Shown: in pieces, positions 1 through 10,493 of the stretch
How positions within the stretch are numbered: position 1 is the first letter of the stretch
Layout: every line of letters begins with the position of its first letter
Source of the DNA: Alphaproteobacteria bacterium
Lineage (GTDB): Bacteria > Pseudomonadota > Alphaproteobacteria > Micropepsales > Micropepsaceae
DNA: 64,000 bases
Reading direction: 5' to 3'
Assembly (NCBI GenBank): GCA_025350465.1
Contig: JANXXU010000013.1
Location: 44,182 to 108,181, forward strand
Program-made: the position numbers and the translations under genes
Notes under the pieces: model-generated
Told to the model about the DNA's origin: nothing
Database searches by the model: none
The model's input: the letters and a program-made list of their open reading frames with translations, nothing else

Positions 1-978
1 GGACGACCGGTTTGGATCGACGCCTATTCTTTGCCCGACGACGTCGATATCCGTGTGCAACTCGACTCGAGCGTCATTCGATTCGTGGTCGAGCGCAAAC
101 GCGTCGTCTCGACCAACACGCATATCTGGGTGCTGTGGATCAGCGCCGGCGGGATCATTTTGCTTTCCGTTGCGATCCTTTTCCTGCGCAATCAGATACG
201 GCCGATCGAACGGCTGGCCGATGCGGCGGAGGCCTTCGGTAAGGGGCGCGACGTGCCGGACTTTCATCCGACCGGCGCCACCGAAGTACGCCGTGCGGCG
301 CTCGCCTTTCTCGACATGCGCGAACGCATCTCGCGCTTTGTACAGCAGCGCACCGACATGCTCGCCGGCGTCAGCCACGATCTGCGCACGCCGCTGACGC
401 GCATCAAACTCGAGCTGGCGATGATGGGCGAAAGCGCCGAGGCGCAAGCGCTCAAGGCCGACATCGCCGAGATGGAGCACATGCTCGACGAGTACCTCGC
501 CTTTGCCCGCGGACAGGGCGGCGAGCCCGCCGCCGATACAGATATCGGCCAGCTCCTGCGAGACATCGCGACGAATGCCGGGCGCAAGGCGGAAGGCCAA
601 GGCGTCAGCAAAGCCGTCGACGTGAAGCTGGCGGGCGACCTCGTCATGCAGGTGCGGCCGAACGCGATGCGCCGCTGTCTCACAAACCTCGTCGACAACG
701 CGCTGCGCTACGGCAATCGCGCCGAACTGACGGCCGCCGAAAAAGGCAATGCCGTGGAAATCGTCGTCGACGACGACGGGCCGGGTATTCCCGCCGACAA
801 GCGCGAAGAGGTCTTTCGCCCGTTCTACCGGCTGGAAGGCGGACGCACGCTGGCGTCGGGCAACGTGGGACTGGGGCTCGCGATCGCGCGTGACATCGCG
901 CGTGGCCATGGCGGCGATGTGACGTTGTCGGACAGCCGCTTCGGCGGCTTACGCGCTGTGGTCCGGCTGCCGGTTTAG
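1..978 (+). CDS. Sensor histidine kinase, EnvZ-like (HAMP, HisKA, HATPase_c), 5' truncated by window edge
   Basis: Frame open from base 1; H-box 'MLAGVSHDLRTPLTRIKLELAMM', N-box 'RRCLTNLVDNALRYG', G-box 'DDGPGIP'. Confidence 0.9.
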   Translation, partial: GRPVWIDAYSLPDDVDIRVQLDSSVIRFVVERKRVVSTNTHIWVLWISAGGIILLSVAILFLRNQIRPIERLADAAEAFGKGRDVPDFHPTGATEVRRAALAFLDMRERISRFVQQRTDMLAGVSHDLRTPLTRIKLELAMMGESAEAQALKADIAEMEHMLDEYLAFARGQGGEPAADTDIGQLLRDIATNAGRKAEGQGVSKAVDVKLAGDLVMQVRPNAMRRCLTNLVDNALRYGNRAELTAAEKGNAVEIVVDDDGPGIPADKREEVFRPFYRLEGGRTLASGNVGLGLAIARDIARGHGGDVTLSDSRFGGLRAVVRLPV

Positions 979-982
979 ATCG

Positions 983-1336
983 CTAATGCAAGCGGGCGCC
1001 GTTGGGGATCGGCTGATCGGCGTTGATCAAAACGATGTAACCATCCTTGTCGGCGAAGCCCAATGTCAGCACCTCGGAGGCGAACGGCCCGATGCGGCGC
1101 GGCGGTAGGTTCACAACGCCGCAGACCTGGCGACCGATGAGCTGCGCGGGCGAGTAATGCTGCGTGATCTGCACCGAGCTTGTCTTTCGTCCGATCTCGG
1201 GACCGAAATCGACGACCAATTTGTAAGCAGGCTTTCGCGCTTCGGGAAAGGCGTCGGCGGACACAACCGTGCCGATGCGAATGTCGACGGCCATAAACTG
1301 ATCGAACGTGATCGTGAGGCTTGTTGCGGTCACCAT
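983..1336 (-). CDS. csaA: tRNA-binding domain protein, CsaA-like
   Basis: 'FDQFMAVDIRIGTVVSADAFPEARKPAYKLVVDFGPEIGRKTSSVQIT' matches EMAP/tRNA-binding CsaA pattern. Confidence 0.85.
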   Translation of the reverse strand: MVTATSLTITFDQFMAVDIRIGTVVSADAFPEARKPAYKLVVDFGPEIGRKTSSVQITQHYSPAQLIGRQVCGVVNLPPRRIGPFASEVLTLGFADKDGYIVLINADQPIPNGARLH

Positions 1337-1344
1337 TCAATCTC

Positions 1345-1485
1345 CGCCCGCTGTCATGGTCCGCCCCCGGGTCGCGGCTTCGCTTTGCCCGAGGGTAAAC
1401 TCAGGCAGACCATCCAACTTCCATCGCCTCAAGAGTAAAGTCGTGGATGGTCGGCGTTCGCCGACCATGACAATCCATGGATCAA
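1345..1485. repeat. Intergenic palindromic repeat cluster of the alphaproteobacterial 'GGATGGTC...GACCAT' type
   Basis: 'gtcatggtccgcccccgggtc...cagaccatccaac' and 'gtggatggtcggcgttcgccgaccatgac' are opposite-oriented copies. Confidence 0.55.
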
Positions 1486-1502
1486 ACGCGATCCAAGGAT
1501 TG

Positions 1503-1955
1503 TCACTTCTTACCGCTCGACATCTTGTCGGTCAGCGCGCGCAGCTCTTCAACCGATTCCGAGGCGCGGTCGCGCATGATCTTGAATGCGTCGCTGTTGG
1601 CGCTGACGGCCATGTCGGCCAATTCGCGCATGTGCTTGAAGGCGCGCCCGACCGTCTTTTCCACGAGTTCGGCCTGCTTCTTCGGCAAATCCTTGCCCGA
1701 ATTCGCCTTCATCAGATCGCCGACCGATTCCTGGATCGCCTGCATCGTCTCGCTCATGATCTCGCCTTGGCGGCGCATCATATTTGCGTAGCCTTCGGCG
1801 GCCTTGCGATTGGCGTTGACCAGCGCCTCGATGTTCTTGCGCTGACTTTCCATCAGCGCTTGCGTATCGATCCCCGGCACGGTGAAGCGCTCGAAAAAAC
1901 TTTGATCGAAATTCGGCCATTTGAAGTCGAATTCCGGGAAGGGTGATTTGGCCAT
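1503..1955 (-). CDS. Phasin family protein
   Basis: 'FDQSFFERFTVPGIDTQALMESQRKNIEALVNANRKAAEGYANMMRRQGEIMSETM' phasin-like helical protein. Confidence 0.8.
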   Translation of the reverse strand: MAKSPFPEFDFKWPNFDQSFFERFTVPGIDTQALMESQRKNIEALVNANRKAAEGYANMMRRQGEIMSETMQAIQESVGDLMKANSGKDLPKKQAELVEKTVGRAFKHMRELADMAVSANSDAFKIMRDRASESVEELRALTDKMSSGKK

Positions 1956-2006
1956 GTTTTGTTTTCTCCCAAGGTGGGCGACCTTGACGCCGCCCTGCCG
2001 GTTCAG

Positions 2007-2603
2007 TCAATCGGCAGATTGCTTTTCGTCTTTCGCGCGGTTGAGCGTGCCGAGCCATGACTCGGCCATGCGCAGGCGCCGGTCGACATGCGCCATCGTC
2101 TTGGAGAGATCTTCGCCGTCGGTCAGCCAGACGCCCATGGTGTCGGCGAGTAGGACGGCAATCCCCCGCGTCGTGGCAATGCCGCGCAAGCCCGTGGTGG
2201 GCAGCTGAGCGTTATCGGCGATCCACCGCGCGCTGCGCAGCAAAATGGGGGCGGCCTCGAGCCAGCCACCGGGGTCACCCAGGGTCTCGGCGTGGATTAC
2301 GGCGAGCGCCGGCCTATACGGTGCCATCGCTTCAAAGCAGCTCAAGACTGCGTCAAACGCGCGGTCTCGGGGCGGCGTGTTCTCGGCGGGTTCGGTCATC
2401 CGCTTCAATGCCGCTATGTCGATGCTGGCGCCGATTAGCTTCAGAAGGGCATGTTTGTCGGGGCAAAGTTGATAGACAGTCTCGACCGGTACATTCGAGT
2501 GGCGTGCGAGGTGGGCGAGGCTAAGCGCGCGCCAGCCGTCCCTCTCGATCATAGCGAGAGCGGCGGTGACGAGCTTGTCTTGTGCTGTTTGCCTTTCGGC
2601 CAT
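2007..2603 (-). CDS. TetR-family / COQ9-like helix-turn-helix protein
   Basis: N-terminal 'DKLVTAALAMIERDGWRALSLAHLARHSNVPVETVYQLCPDKHALL' HTH. Confidence 0.75.
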   Translation of the reverse strand: MAERQTAQDKLVTAALAMIERDGWRALSLAHLARHSNVPVETVYQLCPDKHALLKLIGASIDIAALKRMTEPAENTPPRDRAFDAVLSCFEAMAPYRPALAVIHAETLGDPGGWLEAAPILLRSARWIADNAQLPTTGLRGIATTRGIAVLLADTMGVWLTDGEDLSKTMAHVDRRLRMAESWLGTLNRAKDEKQSAD

Positions 2604-2627
2604 GGCGACAGCTTATGCCGTCCGAAG

Positions 2628-3482
2628 CTATTTGCCGAGTTCTTGTCCGCGCGCCGTCGCCGCGGCGACGGCGGCCCGCAGCAGCGGCTCAAGGCCGCGC
2701 TCCGACATCAGAATTTTGAGCGCCGCCTCGGTTGTGCCCCCGGGACTGGTGACCGCGCGGCGCAAATCGTCCGCCGCCTCCTTGCGTTCGGCAAGCAAAG
2801 CGCCCGCGCCTTCGACTGTCTTGCGCGCGAGCCTCAGGGCGGTCAGCGGCGGTAAGCCCACGGCCACACCGGCTTTGGCGAGCGCCTCGACGAGCAGGAA
2901 TACATAAGCGGGGCCGGAGCCCGAAACGGCCGTTACCGGATCGATCAACTCCTCGCGCTCGAGCCAGATCACCTCGCCGACCGCGCTCAGGATGCGTTCA
3001 GCCAAAGCGCGCTGCGGGCCGGTGACCTGAGGCGTCGCAAAGGCCCCCGAGATTCCCTTGCCGATCGCCGCCGGCATATTCGGCATGGCGCGTACGATCG
3101 CGGCGTCGCCACCAAGCCACTCGGCGATTTTTTCCGCTTTCGTTCCAGCGGCGATCGAGACGACCAACGCTGAACGCGCTGCCGACGCATAGTCCGGCAC
3201 GACGGTCTGCATAAGCTGGGGCTTGACGGCGAAGATGATCGCGCGCGGCTTCGCTGCTGCGACGTCTGCCGCAGACTTGACGGTTGTTGCTCCGGCCGCA
3301 CGAAAGCGGCGCGCATCGCGCTGGTTCAGCGCCGGATCAACGACAATCAGTTCGCGGCCTAATCCCTTGGCTGTGAGCCCGCGCGCCAAAGCGCCGCCCA
3401 TATTGCCGGCGCCGACGATGACGATCGGGCGCACCCTTGAGGATGCCGCGTCTTTTTTGGACTTCAGGCGCTGCCTTGGCAT
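2628..3482 (-). CDS. proC: Pyrroline-5-carboxylate reductase
   Basis: 'IVGAGNMGGALARGL', 'AVSGSGPAYVFLLVEALAKAGVAVGLP', 'VTSPGGTTEAAL'. Confidence 0.95.
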   Translation of the reverse strand: MPRQRLKSKKDAASSRVRPIVIVGAGNMGGALARGLTAKGLGRELIVVDPALNQRDARRFRAAGATTVKSAADVAAAKPRAIIFAVKPQLMQTVVPDYASAARSALVVSIAAGTKAEKIAEWLGGDAAIVRAMPNMPAAIGKGISGAFATPQVTGPQRALAERILSAVGEVIWLEREELIDPVTAVSGSGPAYVFLLVEALAKAGVAVGLPPLTALRLARKTVEGAGALLAERKEAADDLRRAVTSPGGTTEAALKILMSERGLEPLLRAAVAAATARGQELGK

Positions 3483-3961
3483 TCGTAGACGACCGTCGCG
3501 GCTGCTTCGGCAGCCGACTTACCCGCCCAAATCACGAATTGAAAGGCCGGAAAGTAGCGATCGCAGGCTTCGAGGGCCGCTTGCACCAAAGCCTCGCATT
3601 GCTCCGGCGTGGCGCCGATTGCGCCACGCAGCAGCAATCCATGCCGGTAAATGATCTGGCCGGAATCAGGATACATCTCGAAATGGCCGAGCCAGAGCTG
3701 CTCGTTGATCATGTTGATCAGCGTCGCGATCTCGGTGCGGCGCAGCTTGGGCACTTTGACCTCGAGTTGCGCGGCAAGCTGCAGCGTTTCGACGTCGGCG
3801 CGCCAACTGAACGATAGATGATGATCCTCGGTGCGGCCGGGGAAGGACAAATGCATCTCGTCCTCGCCGGCGCGATCGAACAGCCATTCGTTCTGGACGG
3901 CGATCTGCTCCATCAAATCGATGGGATTGCCGGAGGCGTCGACTTCGATGGCGGTATTCAT
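3464..3961 (-). CDS. YbjN domain-containing protein
   Basis: 'WLFDRAGEDEMHLSFPGRTEDHHLSFSWRADVETLQLA' typical of alphaproteobacterial YbjN proteins; overlaps the proC start. Confidence 0.8.
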   Translation of the reverse strand: MNTAIEVDASGNPIDLMEQIAVQNEWLFDRAGEDEMHLSFPGRTEDHHLSFSWRADVETLQLAAQLEVKVPKLRRTEIATLINMINEQLWLGHFEMYPDSGQIIYRHGLLLRGAIGATPEQCEALVQAALEACDRYFPAFQFVIWAGKSAAEAAATVVYECQGSA

Positions 3962-4201
3962 AGTGCTGCGACCTTTCTTACTGCCCGAGAGTCAGGCCGC
4001 CGCCGGAGGGGGCCGGCGGCGGGACACGCGAGGGTAAATGACGCAAGGGAACGCAGGGTGCGCTCAGGGCTCGTACTAACGCTACAGGTACTAGGTCTAG
4101 TCGCCCTACGCGAAGCAGCACCCATGAGTGGAAGGGTGCACCAACAGTTGAGTCGTGCGCAAGAGTCCCCCGACAAGAACGTCAAGCATCATGTGGACGA
4201 G

Positions 4202-4525
4202 TCAGCGGCGGCGACGCAGCCTTGGGGATTGGCTGCGGATAGGCCGATTTCTGACGCTCGCCGACTCTGTTTTCGGTGCCGCGATGCGCTCGGATTCGAG
4301 TTTTGTGATTCGCGCTTTAAGCGTTTCGACCTCGTTGCGTGCTTTTAGCGCAACGGCTTTCATCGCTTCGAACTCCTCGCGCGGCACGAGTTCCAAATCA
4401 TTCGCGAGTCGCTCGCCTTGGGAGCGCACAAGCGTCGCAATTTCGTCGCGCACGCCCTTTGCCGCACCGGCGGCGTTGGTCACGAACTTGGCGACCTGAT
4501 CGAGAAACGGGTTTTCGCTTTGCAT
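4202..4525 (-). CDS. Ubiquinone biosynthesis accessory factor UbiK/BMFP-like coiled-coil protein
   Basis: 'MQSENPFLDQVAKFVTNAAGAAKGVRDEIATLVRSQGERLANDLELVPREEFEAMKAVALKAR'. Confidence 0.8.
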   Translation of the reverse strand: MQSENPFLDQVAKFVTNAAGAAKGVRDEIATLVRSQGERLANDLELVPREEFEAMKAVALKARNEVETLKARITKLESERIAAPKTESASVRNRPIRSQSPRLRRRR

Positions 4526-4647
4526 GACTGCCACCACCGTGCAGGGGACCCAGAAAAGGTAGAGACCCGGCGGTGCCACCGCAATGCGGCCTGCTTGACA
4601 GCCCTTGCAGGCGGGCCTCACACCTGAGGCGGCCTTAAGGAGCCTCC

Positions 4648-5502
4648 ATGTTCGTCATCCCGTTCCCGCAGATCGACCCAGTCTTGATCAGCTTTGGGCC
4701 GATCGCCATTCGCTGGTACGCGCTGGCGTATGTCGCCGGCCTGTTGCTGGGCTGGTGGTACTTGGTCCGCCTACTGAAGATCGACCGGCTTTGGGTCGGC
4801 GTGCCGTTCGACGGTAAACCTCCCATGACGGCCGAGCAGGTCGGCGATCTGTTCGTTTGGGCCGCCCTCGGTGTGATTCTGGGCGGACGTATCGGGTACG
4901 TTCTCTTCTACGGGTTGGTCTATAACACTCAGTATTTCCTGGACAATCCGTTGCGCGTCTTTGCTGCGTGGGAAGGCGGAATGTCGTTTCACGGCGGGAT
5001 GATCGGCGTTGTCCTGGCGATCGCGATCTATGCGCGGCGAGTCGGCGCGGACATGGTTAAGCTGGGTGACTTGGTGGCTGTCGTGACGCCAATCGGATTG
5101 TTCTTCGGGCGCGTTGCCAACTTCATCAATGGGGAGCTGTGGGGAAAAGCGACGAGCGTGCCGTGGGCGATGATTTTTCCCCACGCCGATTTGCAGCCCC
5201 GTCATCCAAGTCAACTCTATGAAGCGGGGCTCGAAGGTATCGTGCTCTTCGCGATTTTGAATTTGCTGATCTATCGATACGGAGCGTTGCGTAAACCCGG
5301 GTTGACGATCGCCGTGTTCTTTGCGGGGTATGGTCTCTTCCGAATCCTGGTCGAGATATTCTTTCGCGACTCGGACCAATTGCTGTTCGGTGCAAACAGC
5401 GGCTTCACGATGGGCATCGCGCTCTCGCTGCCGATGTGGGCCGCCGCCGCGTTCTTTTACTGGTACGCGGTCTATCGAGTTCCGGTTGCCCCGAAAACAT
5501 GA
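4648..5502 (+). CDS. lgt: Prolipoprotein diacylglyceryl transferase
   Basis: 'WEGGMSFHGGMIGV', 'GRVANFINGELWGKAT', 'RHPSQLYEAGLEG'. Confidence 0.97.
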   Translation: MFVIPFPQIDPVLISFGPIAIRWYALAYVAGLLLGWWYLVRLLKIDRLWVGVPFDGKPPMTAEQVGDLFVWAALGVILGGRIGYVLFYGLVYNTQYFLDNPLRVFAAWEGGMSFHGGMIGVVLAIAIYARRVGADMVKLGDLVAVVTPIGLFFGRVANFINGELWGKATSVPWAMIFPHADLQPRHPSQLYEAGLEGIVLFAILNLLIYRYGALRKPGLTIAVFFAGYGLFRILVEIFFRDSDQLLFGANSGFTMGIALSLPMWAAAAFFYWYAVYRVPVAPKT

Positions 5503-6602
5503 TGCCGGTTCGCGATCATCTCGCACATCTGATTGCAGCCGAAGGGCCTTTGAGCATTGCCGAATTCATGCGCACCGCGCTTACCGCGCAGGGGCTCGGC
5601 TACTATATGCGCGGCGAGCCGTTCGGCGCGGCCGGCGATTTCGTGACGGCGCCGGAGATCAGTCAGATATTCGGCGAACTGATCGGGCTGTGGTGCGTCG
5701 CGACGTGGGAAGCTCTTGGCGCGCCGTCGCAGATTTCGCTGATTGAACTTGGGCCGGGGCGCGGCACCATGATGAGCGACGCTCTGCGTGCGGCCGGCGT
5801 GCGCCCCGCATTCCTCGAAGCAGCCCAGGTGACGCTCGTCGAGATTAGCCCGGTGCTGCGCGAGCGGCAACGAGAAGCTTTGAAGGGCGCGCGTGTCGGC
5901 GGCCTGGCCTGGGCGGGCGGCTTTGACGATGCGCTGCCGGCCGACCGGGCGCTGATCCTCGTCGCCAACGAATTCTTCGATGCGCTTCCGGTCCGCCAAT
6001 ATGTGGCGACCGATCGCGGTTGGCGCGAGCGCTTGGTGGAGTTTGCCAGCGATGGTGCCTTTGCTTTTGCACTCTCGCCCGATCCGGTCCCACAAGAATT
6101 GATCCCGCGCGCGGTCGAGGATGCGGCACCGGGAGCCGTTTTCGAATTCGCCGCATCGCGTAATGCCCTGGCGACGCGCGTCGCGGAGTGCTTAGTGCGC
6201 AATCGCGGCGCCGCGTTGGTGATCGACTACGGATTTTCCGGACCTGCCGTCGGCGATACATTGCAGGCGCTGAAGGCTCACGACTTCGTGCCGGTGCTCG
6301 ACGATCCCGGTCACGCGGATTTGACGACGCATGTCGACTTCGATGCACTGGCGACCGGTTTCGCCGAGGGCGGCGCCGAGGTCTATGGCCCGCTTGAACA
6401 ATCCGTGTTTCTTCAGCGCCTCGGCGCGCGCGAGCGGTTGGAAGCTTTGGCCTCGCGTGCGACAGCCAAGCGGCGCGAGGCGCTTGAAGCGGGGTTTGCA
6501 CGATTGACCGAACCGGCACAGATGGGCAGCTTGTTTAAGACCCTTGTCGCCGCCTCGCCTGGGCTGCTGCCGCCGGGATTTGCACAACATGAACGTCGTT
6601 GA
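5499..6602 (+). CDS. SAM-dependent methyltransferase, MidA/NDUFAF7 family
   Basis: 'YYMRGEPFGAAGDFVTAPEISQIFGELIGLW', 'IELGPGRGTMMSDALRA'; ATGA overlap with lgt. Confidence 0.92.
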   Translation: MMPVRDHLAHLIAAEGPLSIAEFMRTALTAQGLGYYMRGEPFGAAGDFVTAPEISQIFGELIGLWCVATWEALGAPSQISLIELGPGRGTMMSDALRAAGVRPAFLEAAQVTLVEISPVLRERQREALKGARVGGLAWAGGFDDALPADRALILVANEFFDALPVRQYVATDRGWRERLVEFASDGAFAFALSPDPVPQELIPRAVEDAAPGAVFEFAASRNALATRVAECLVRNRGAALVIDYGFSGPAVGDTLQALKAHDFVPVLDDPGHADLTTHVDFDALATGFAEGGAEVYGPLEQSVFLQRLGARERLEALASRATAKRREALEAGFARLTEPAQMGSLFKTLVAASPGLLPPGFAQHERR

Positions 6603-7362
6603 GTGCGTTGCGCTGTTGAAGCTGCCTGGACTCGCGCACGGATTCTTCGGGCGAAGCGGCGGCGTCTCGCAGGGAATGTTCGCGTCGCTTAACTGCGGCT
6701 TCGGTTCGAGCGACGATGCCGAGCACGTGCGCGAGAATAGGGAACGCGCGGCGCGGCGCTTGGGGGTATCCGGCGACCGTTTGCTGACTGCTTATCAAAT
6801 TCATTCCGCCGATGTCGTCGTTGTCGCAGAGCCTTGGATGCGCGGGTCGCAACCGAAGGCCGACGCCATGGTGACGCGCGAACGGAACATTGCGCTTGGC
6901 ATTTTGGCGGCAGATTGCGCGCCCGTGCTCTTCGCCGATGCCGACGCCCAAGTCATTGGAGCCGCTCACGCCGGTTGGAAGGGCGCGATCACCGGGGTCG
7001 TGGAGGCGGCAGTCGAGACCATGGAAAAGATCGGCGCGGCGCGTCAGCGGATCGTCGCGACAGTCGGTCCGTGCATCAGTCAGGCGTCGTACGAAGTGGG
7101 GCCGGAGTTTCGTGCGCAATTCGTTGCCACCGACGCCGCGAGCGCTTCGTTCTTCGCGCCCGGCAAACGCGCCGGCCATTGGCAATTCGATCTGCCCACC
7201 TATGTCGGTCAGCGGCTGATGAAACTTGGCCTTAAGGCCGTGAGCGTTCTAGATCGTTGCACATACGTCAACGAGGCGGACTATTTCTCGTTCCGCCGAA
7301 CGACGCATCGATCCGAACCCGATTACGGCCGTAATCTGTCGGCAATCGTGTTGACGTCATGA
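6589..7362 (+). CDS. pgeF: Peptidoglycan editing factor / polyphenol oxidase (YfiH/PgeF)
   Basis: 'HGFFGRSGGVSQGMFASLNCG', 'AADCAPVLFAD', 'AHAGWKGAITGVVE'. Confidence 0.95.
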   Translation: MNVVECVALLKLPGLAHGFFGRSGGVSQGMFASLNCGFGSSDDAEHVRENRERAARRLGVSGDRLLTAYQIHSADVVVVAEPWMRGSQPKADAMVTRERNIALGILAADCAPVLFADADAQVIGAAHAGWKGAITGVVEAAVETMEKIGAARQRIVATVGPCISQASYEVGPEFRAQFVATDAASASFFAPGKRAGHWQFDLPTYVGQRLMKLGLKAVSVLDRCTYVNEADYFSFRRTTHRSEPDYGRNLSAIVLTS

Positions 7363-8396
7363 TGCGTCGTCTCCCACTTCTGTTGTGTCTCGCGTTCGTT
7401 CTTGCGGGGTGCGCCGCCATCACCGATCCGATGGGCGTGAAGGATCCTTTCGCTATCCAACAGCCGTTTCAAGGCGTGGCGCGCAATGATCGCATTCTCT
7501 CTGTCGTCACTCAGGCGCCGGCGATCGTCGTCCGGCCAATCTACGGTTTGGGAGCGGAGCCCGCCGAAGCGCTGCGCAAGCGCGTGTTGATCGTGCTGCG
7601 CACACATGATGTCCCGGCGATCACGGAAAGCTCCGCTTCGATCGCATGGGTACTGCAAGGCCAAGCGGCCTTTATCCGACGTGAAGACGATCATGGCCAA
7701 GGGGAGATTAGCGGCACGATCGCCTGGCGGTTGACAGATGCGAAGGGCGACGAGCGCGCGCGGTTTTCAACGCCGATCACCGGCGATGAAAGCACCATTT
7801 CCGATTCGTTGTTCGGACCGATGGCCGATCAGATCGCGGCGCAGGTGGACCTCGCGCTAACAGGTCCCGGATCGCAGGTGGCCGAAGTGCCCATCGCTCA
7901 AGTCGAGGTCCCGCATGCGGCGGTGGCGCAAGTTACCGGTGCACCCGGCGACGGAAACGCCGCCCTGGCCAAGGCGCTGACGGCGCTTTTGCCGCTCAAG
8001 GGGATCAAAGTCGCCGATAAGAACGAAAAGGGGTCTTGGCGAATCGAAGGAAAGGTCAAGGTCGAAGCGAAGTCGCCGGCCGAAGATCTGGTCACTTTGC
8101 GATGGCGAGTGCTCGACGCCGCGGGTAAAGAACTTGGGACGATCAGCCAGCAAAATGCGGTCCCCCACAAACGGCTTGACGCTAAATGGGGAGAAATCGC
8201 CGCCTTCGCCGCCGAGGCGGCGGCGGAAGGAATCTCACAATTGATCCACAGCTATACGTCAGCGGCCCCAGCGACAGCGGCAGGACCAACCCCGCCGGCG
8301 GCTCCAGCGACAGCGGCCGTGCCAACCCGACCGGCGGCTCCGGCGACAACGACCGCACCGCCCGCACCGCCGCCATTGCGTAAATCGGTGGACTAA
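7359..8396 (+). CDS. Putative lipoprotein with Ala/Pro/Thr-rich repeat C-terminus
   Basis: Lipobox '[14 protein letters not shown]'; ATGA overlap with pgeF. Confidence 0.8.
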   Translation: MMRRLPLLLCLAFVLAGCAAITDPMGVKDPFAIQQPFQGVARNDRILSVVTQAPAIVVRPIYGLGAEPAEALRKRVLIVLRTHDVPAITESSASIAWVLQGQAAFIRREDDHGQGEISGTIAWRLTDAKGDERARFSTPITGDESTISDSLFGPMADQIAAQVDLALTGPGSQVAEVPIAQVEVPHAAVAQVTGAPGDGNAALAKALTALLPLKGIKVADKNEKGSWRIEGKVKVEAKSPAEDLVTLRWRVLDAAGKELGTISQQNAVPHKRLDAKWGEIAAFAAEAAAEGISQLIHSYTSAAPATAAGPTPPAAPATAAVPTRPAAPATTTAPPAPPPLRKSVD

Positions 8397-8506
8397 GTCC
8401 GCGACGTGTTCGCATGTTGCGTTGCGAAAATCGCGTTGCTACAAGCGCGGCATTCGCGGCGCGGGGTGGCGACGAGCCGGATTGCCCATCAAGGAAGCGC
8501 GGGTCC

Positions 8507-9439
8507 ATGAAACTCTTGTCCGGCAACAGCAACCGACCCCTTGCCGAACACATCGGCGAGTATCTCAAGATTCCTTTGACGAAGGCGGTCGTGCGACGCT
8601 TTGCCGACATGGAGGTCTTTGTCGAGATTCAGGAGAACGTGCGCGGCGAGGATGTCTTCGTCATCCAGTCGACGTCGTTTCCCGCCAACGACAATCTGAT
8701 GGAGCTCTTGATCTGCATCGACGCGCTCAAGCGTGCGTCGGCCAAGCGGATCACGGCCGTGATTCCCTATTTCGGCTACGCCCGCCAAGACCGGAAGACC
8801 GCCTCACGAGCGCCGATCTCGGCGAAGCTCGTCGCCAATATCATCACGCAAGCCGGCGCCGGTCGCGTTCTCACGCTCGATCTTCACGCGGGGCAAATCC
8901 AGGGATTCTTCGATATCCCCACCGACAATCTCTACGGCGCGCCGATCTTCGAAATCGATATCAAGGCGCAATTCGACGGCGAGGATTTGATGGTGGTTTC
9001 GCCTGATGTCGGCGGCGTGGTGCGGGCGCGGGCAATCGCCAAGCGGATCAACGCGGACCTCGCGATCGTCGACAAGCGGCGCGAGCGAGCCGGCGAATCC
9101 GAAGTCATGAATATCATCGGCGATGTCTCCGGGCGGACTTGTCTCTTGATCGACGACATCGTCGACTCCGCCGGGACGCTGTGCAACGCAGCCGAGGCAC
9201 TCGTGAGCAAAGGCGCGAAAGCGATTTTCGCCTATGCCACGCACGGTGTTCTGTCGGGCGGCGCGGTGGCGCGGATCAAGGGCTCGGCGCTCAAGGCGAT
9301 GGTGACCACCGACTCCATTGCGCCGACCGAGGCCGTGCGGGCCTGCCCGAACATCAGGATCATACCGACTGCCCCCCTCCTGGGTGAGGCAATCCGGCGC
9401 ATCGCGGAAGAACGCTCGGTCTCGAGCCTATTCGACTAG
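8507..9439 (+). CDS. prs: Ribose-phosphate pyrophosphokinase
   Basis: '[27 protein letters not shown]', '[10 protein letters not shown]', '[20 protein letters not shown]'. Confidence 0.97.
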   Translation: MKLLSGNSNRPLAEHIGEYLKIPLTKAVVRRFADMEVFVEIQENVRGEDVFVIQSTSFPANDNLMELLICIDALKRASAKRITAVIPYFGYARQDRKTASRAPISAKLVANIITQAGAGRVLTLDLHAGQIQGFFDIPTDNLYGAPIFEIDIKAQFDGEDLMVVSPDVGGVVRARAIAKRINADLAIVDKRRERAGESEVMNIIGDVSGRTCLLIDDIVDSAGTLCNAAEALVSKGAKAIFAYATHGVLSGGAVARIKGSALKAMVTTDSIAPTEAVRACPNIRIIPTAPLLGEAIRRIAEERSVSSLFD

Positions 9440-9644
9440 GCACCTTCGCTAGAGCTAGAGCGCCCTTGGGCCGCCTCGCTACCGGGGGCGGTACCAGCGG
9501 AAATCATTGTCGCGAATGCCGTATTGGGGGTGGTATTAGGGCGATGGCACTTGAGCATTTGTGCCGGTTCGGCTAAATCCCGCGCCTTCCTTCCATTCGG
9601 AATGAACAGGATAAGGGGCCTGATGCTCCTGAAAGGGTTCAACT

Positions 9645-10469
9645 ATGACTGAAGTAGCCACAATTGCGGCCAAGACGCGGACCAAGACAGGCACCGGCGG
9701 CGCCCGCGCGGTACGACGCGAAGGCCTCATCCCCGGCGTCGTTTATGGCGGCCAAGGCGATCCAGAATACATCTCGATCGCCGTTCGCGATTTCGACAAG
9801 CATTTTCAGACCGGGCGCATGCTGTCGACCCTCTTCGTGCTCGACATCGCGGGCAAGAAATTGCGTGTCATCCCGCGCGAGGTTCAAACGGATCCGGTCA
9901 GCGACCGCCCGATCCACGCCGACTTCCAGCGGCTGGTCGAGGGCGCGCGCATTCGCCTCTTCATTCCAGTGCATTTCAAAAACCAAGACGCATCGCCGGG
10001 CATCAAGCGCGGCGGCGTTCTCAACGTCGTGCGCCACGAAGTCGAATTCTCCTGTCCCTCGGATAAGATTCCGCAATTCATCGTCGGCGATCTAACCGGC
10101 ATGGATATCGGCGACAGCTTGCATATCTCGCACTTCAAACTTCCCGAAGGGCTGGTGCCGGTGATCCGCAGCCGCGACTTCACGGTCGCCACTGTCGCCG
10201 CGCCATCGGCGTTCGCCGAAGTCGAAACGAAGACCGCAACGACGGCCGAAGGCGAAGTGGCGGCGGAAGGTGCGGCGGCGGCTCCGGCAACGGGCGCGCC
10301 AGGCGCGGCACCGGGCGCAGCGGCTGCGGCTCCGGCAGCGGGCGGCAAGGCACCGGCAGCAGGTGGCAAAGCACCGGCGGCCGGCGCGAAGGCGCCCGCC
10401 GCAGGCGGCAAGGCTGCGGCGCCGGCTGCGGCAAAAGCACCGGCGGGCGGCAAGGGCGACAAGAAGTAA
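9645..10469 (+). CDS. rplY: 50S ribosomal protein L25 (Ctc type) with long Ala/Gly/Lys tail
   Basis: 'GTGGARAVRREGLIPGVVYGG', 'HVDFQRL'-type core; repetitive C-terminus. Confidence 0.92.
   Translation: MTEVATIAAKTRTKTGTGGARAVRREGLIPGVVYGGQGDPEYISIAVRDFDKHFQTGRMLSTLFVLDIAGKKLRVIPREVQTDPVSDRPIHADFQRLVEGARIRLFIPVHFKNQDASPGIKRGGVLNVVRHEVEFSCPSDKIPQFIVGDLTGMDIGDSLHISHFKLPEGLVPVIRSRDFTVATVAAPSAFAEVETKTATTAEGEVAAEGAAAAPATGAPGAAPGAAAAAPAAGGKAPAAGGKAPAAGAKAPAAGGKAAAPAAAKAPAGGKGDKK
10305..10460 (+). repeat. In-frame repeats encoding (K)APAAGGK units in L25 tail
   Basis: 'APAAGGKAPAAGGKAPAAGAKAPAAGGKAAAPAAAKAPAGGKG'. Confidence 0.8.
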
Positions 10470-10493
10470 GCGTCTCGCGCTCGCGTTCGAGAT

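Noticed and set aside
10305-10460. Regularly repeated DNA that could look like a CRISPR array
   Set aside because: Repeats are in frame, contiguous and encode the L25 AAGGKAP tail; there are no spacers.
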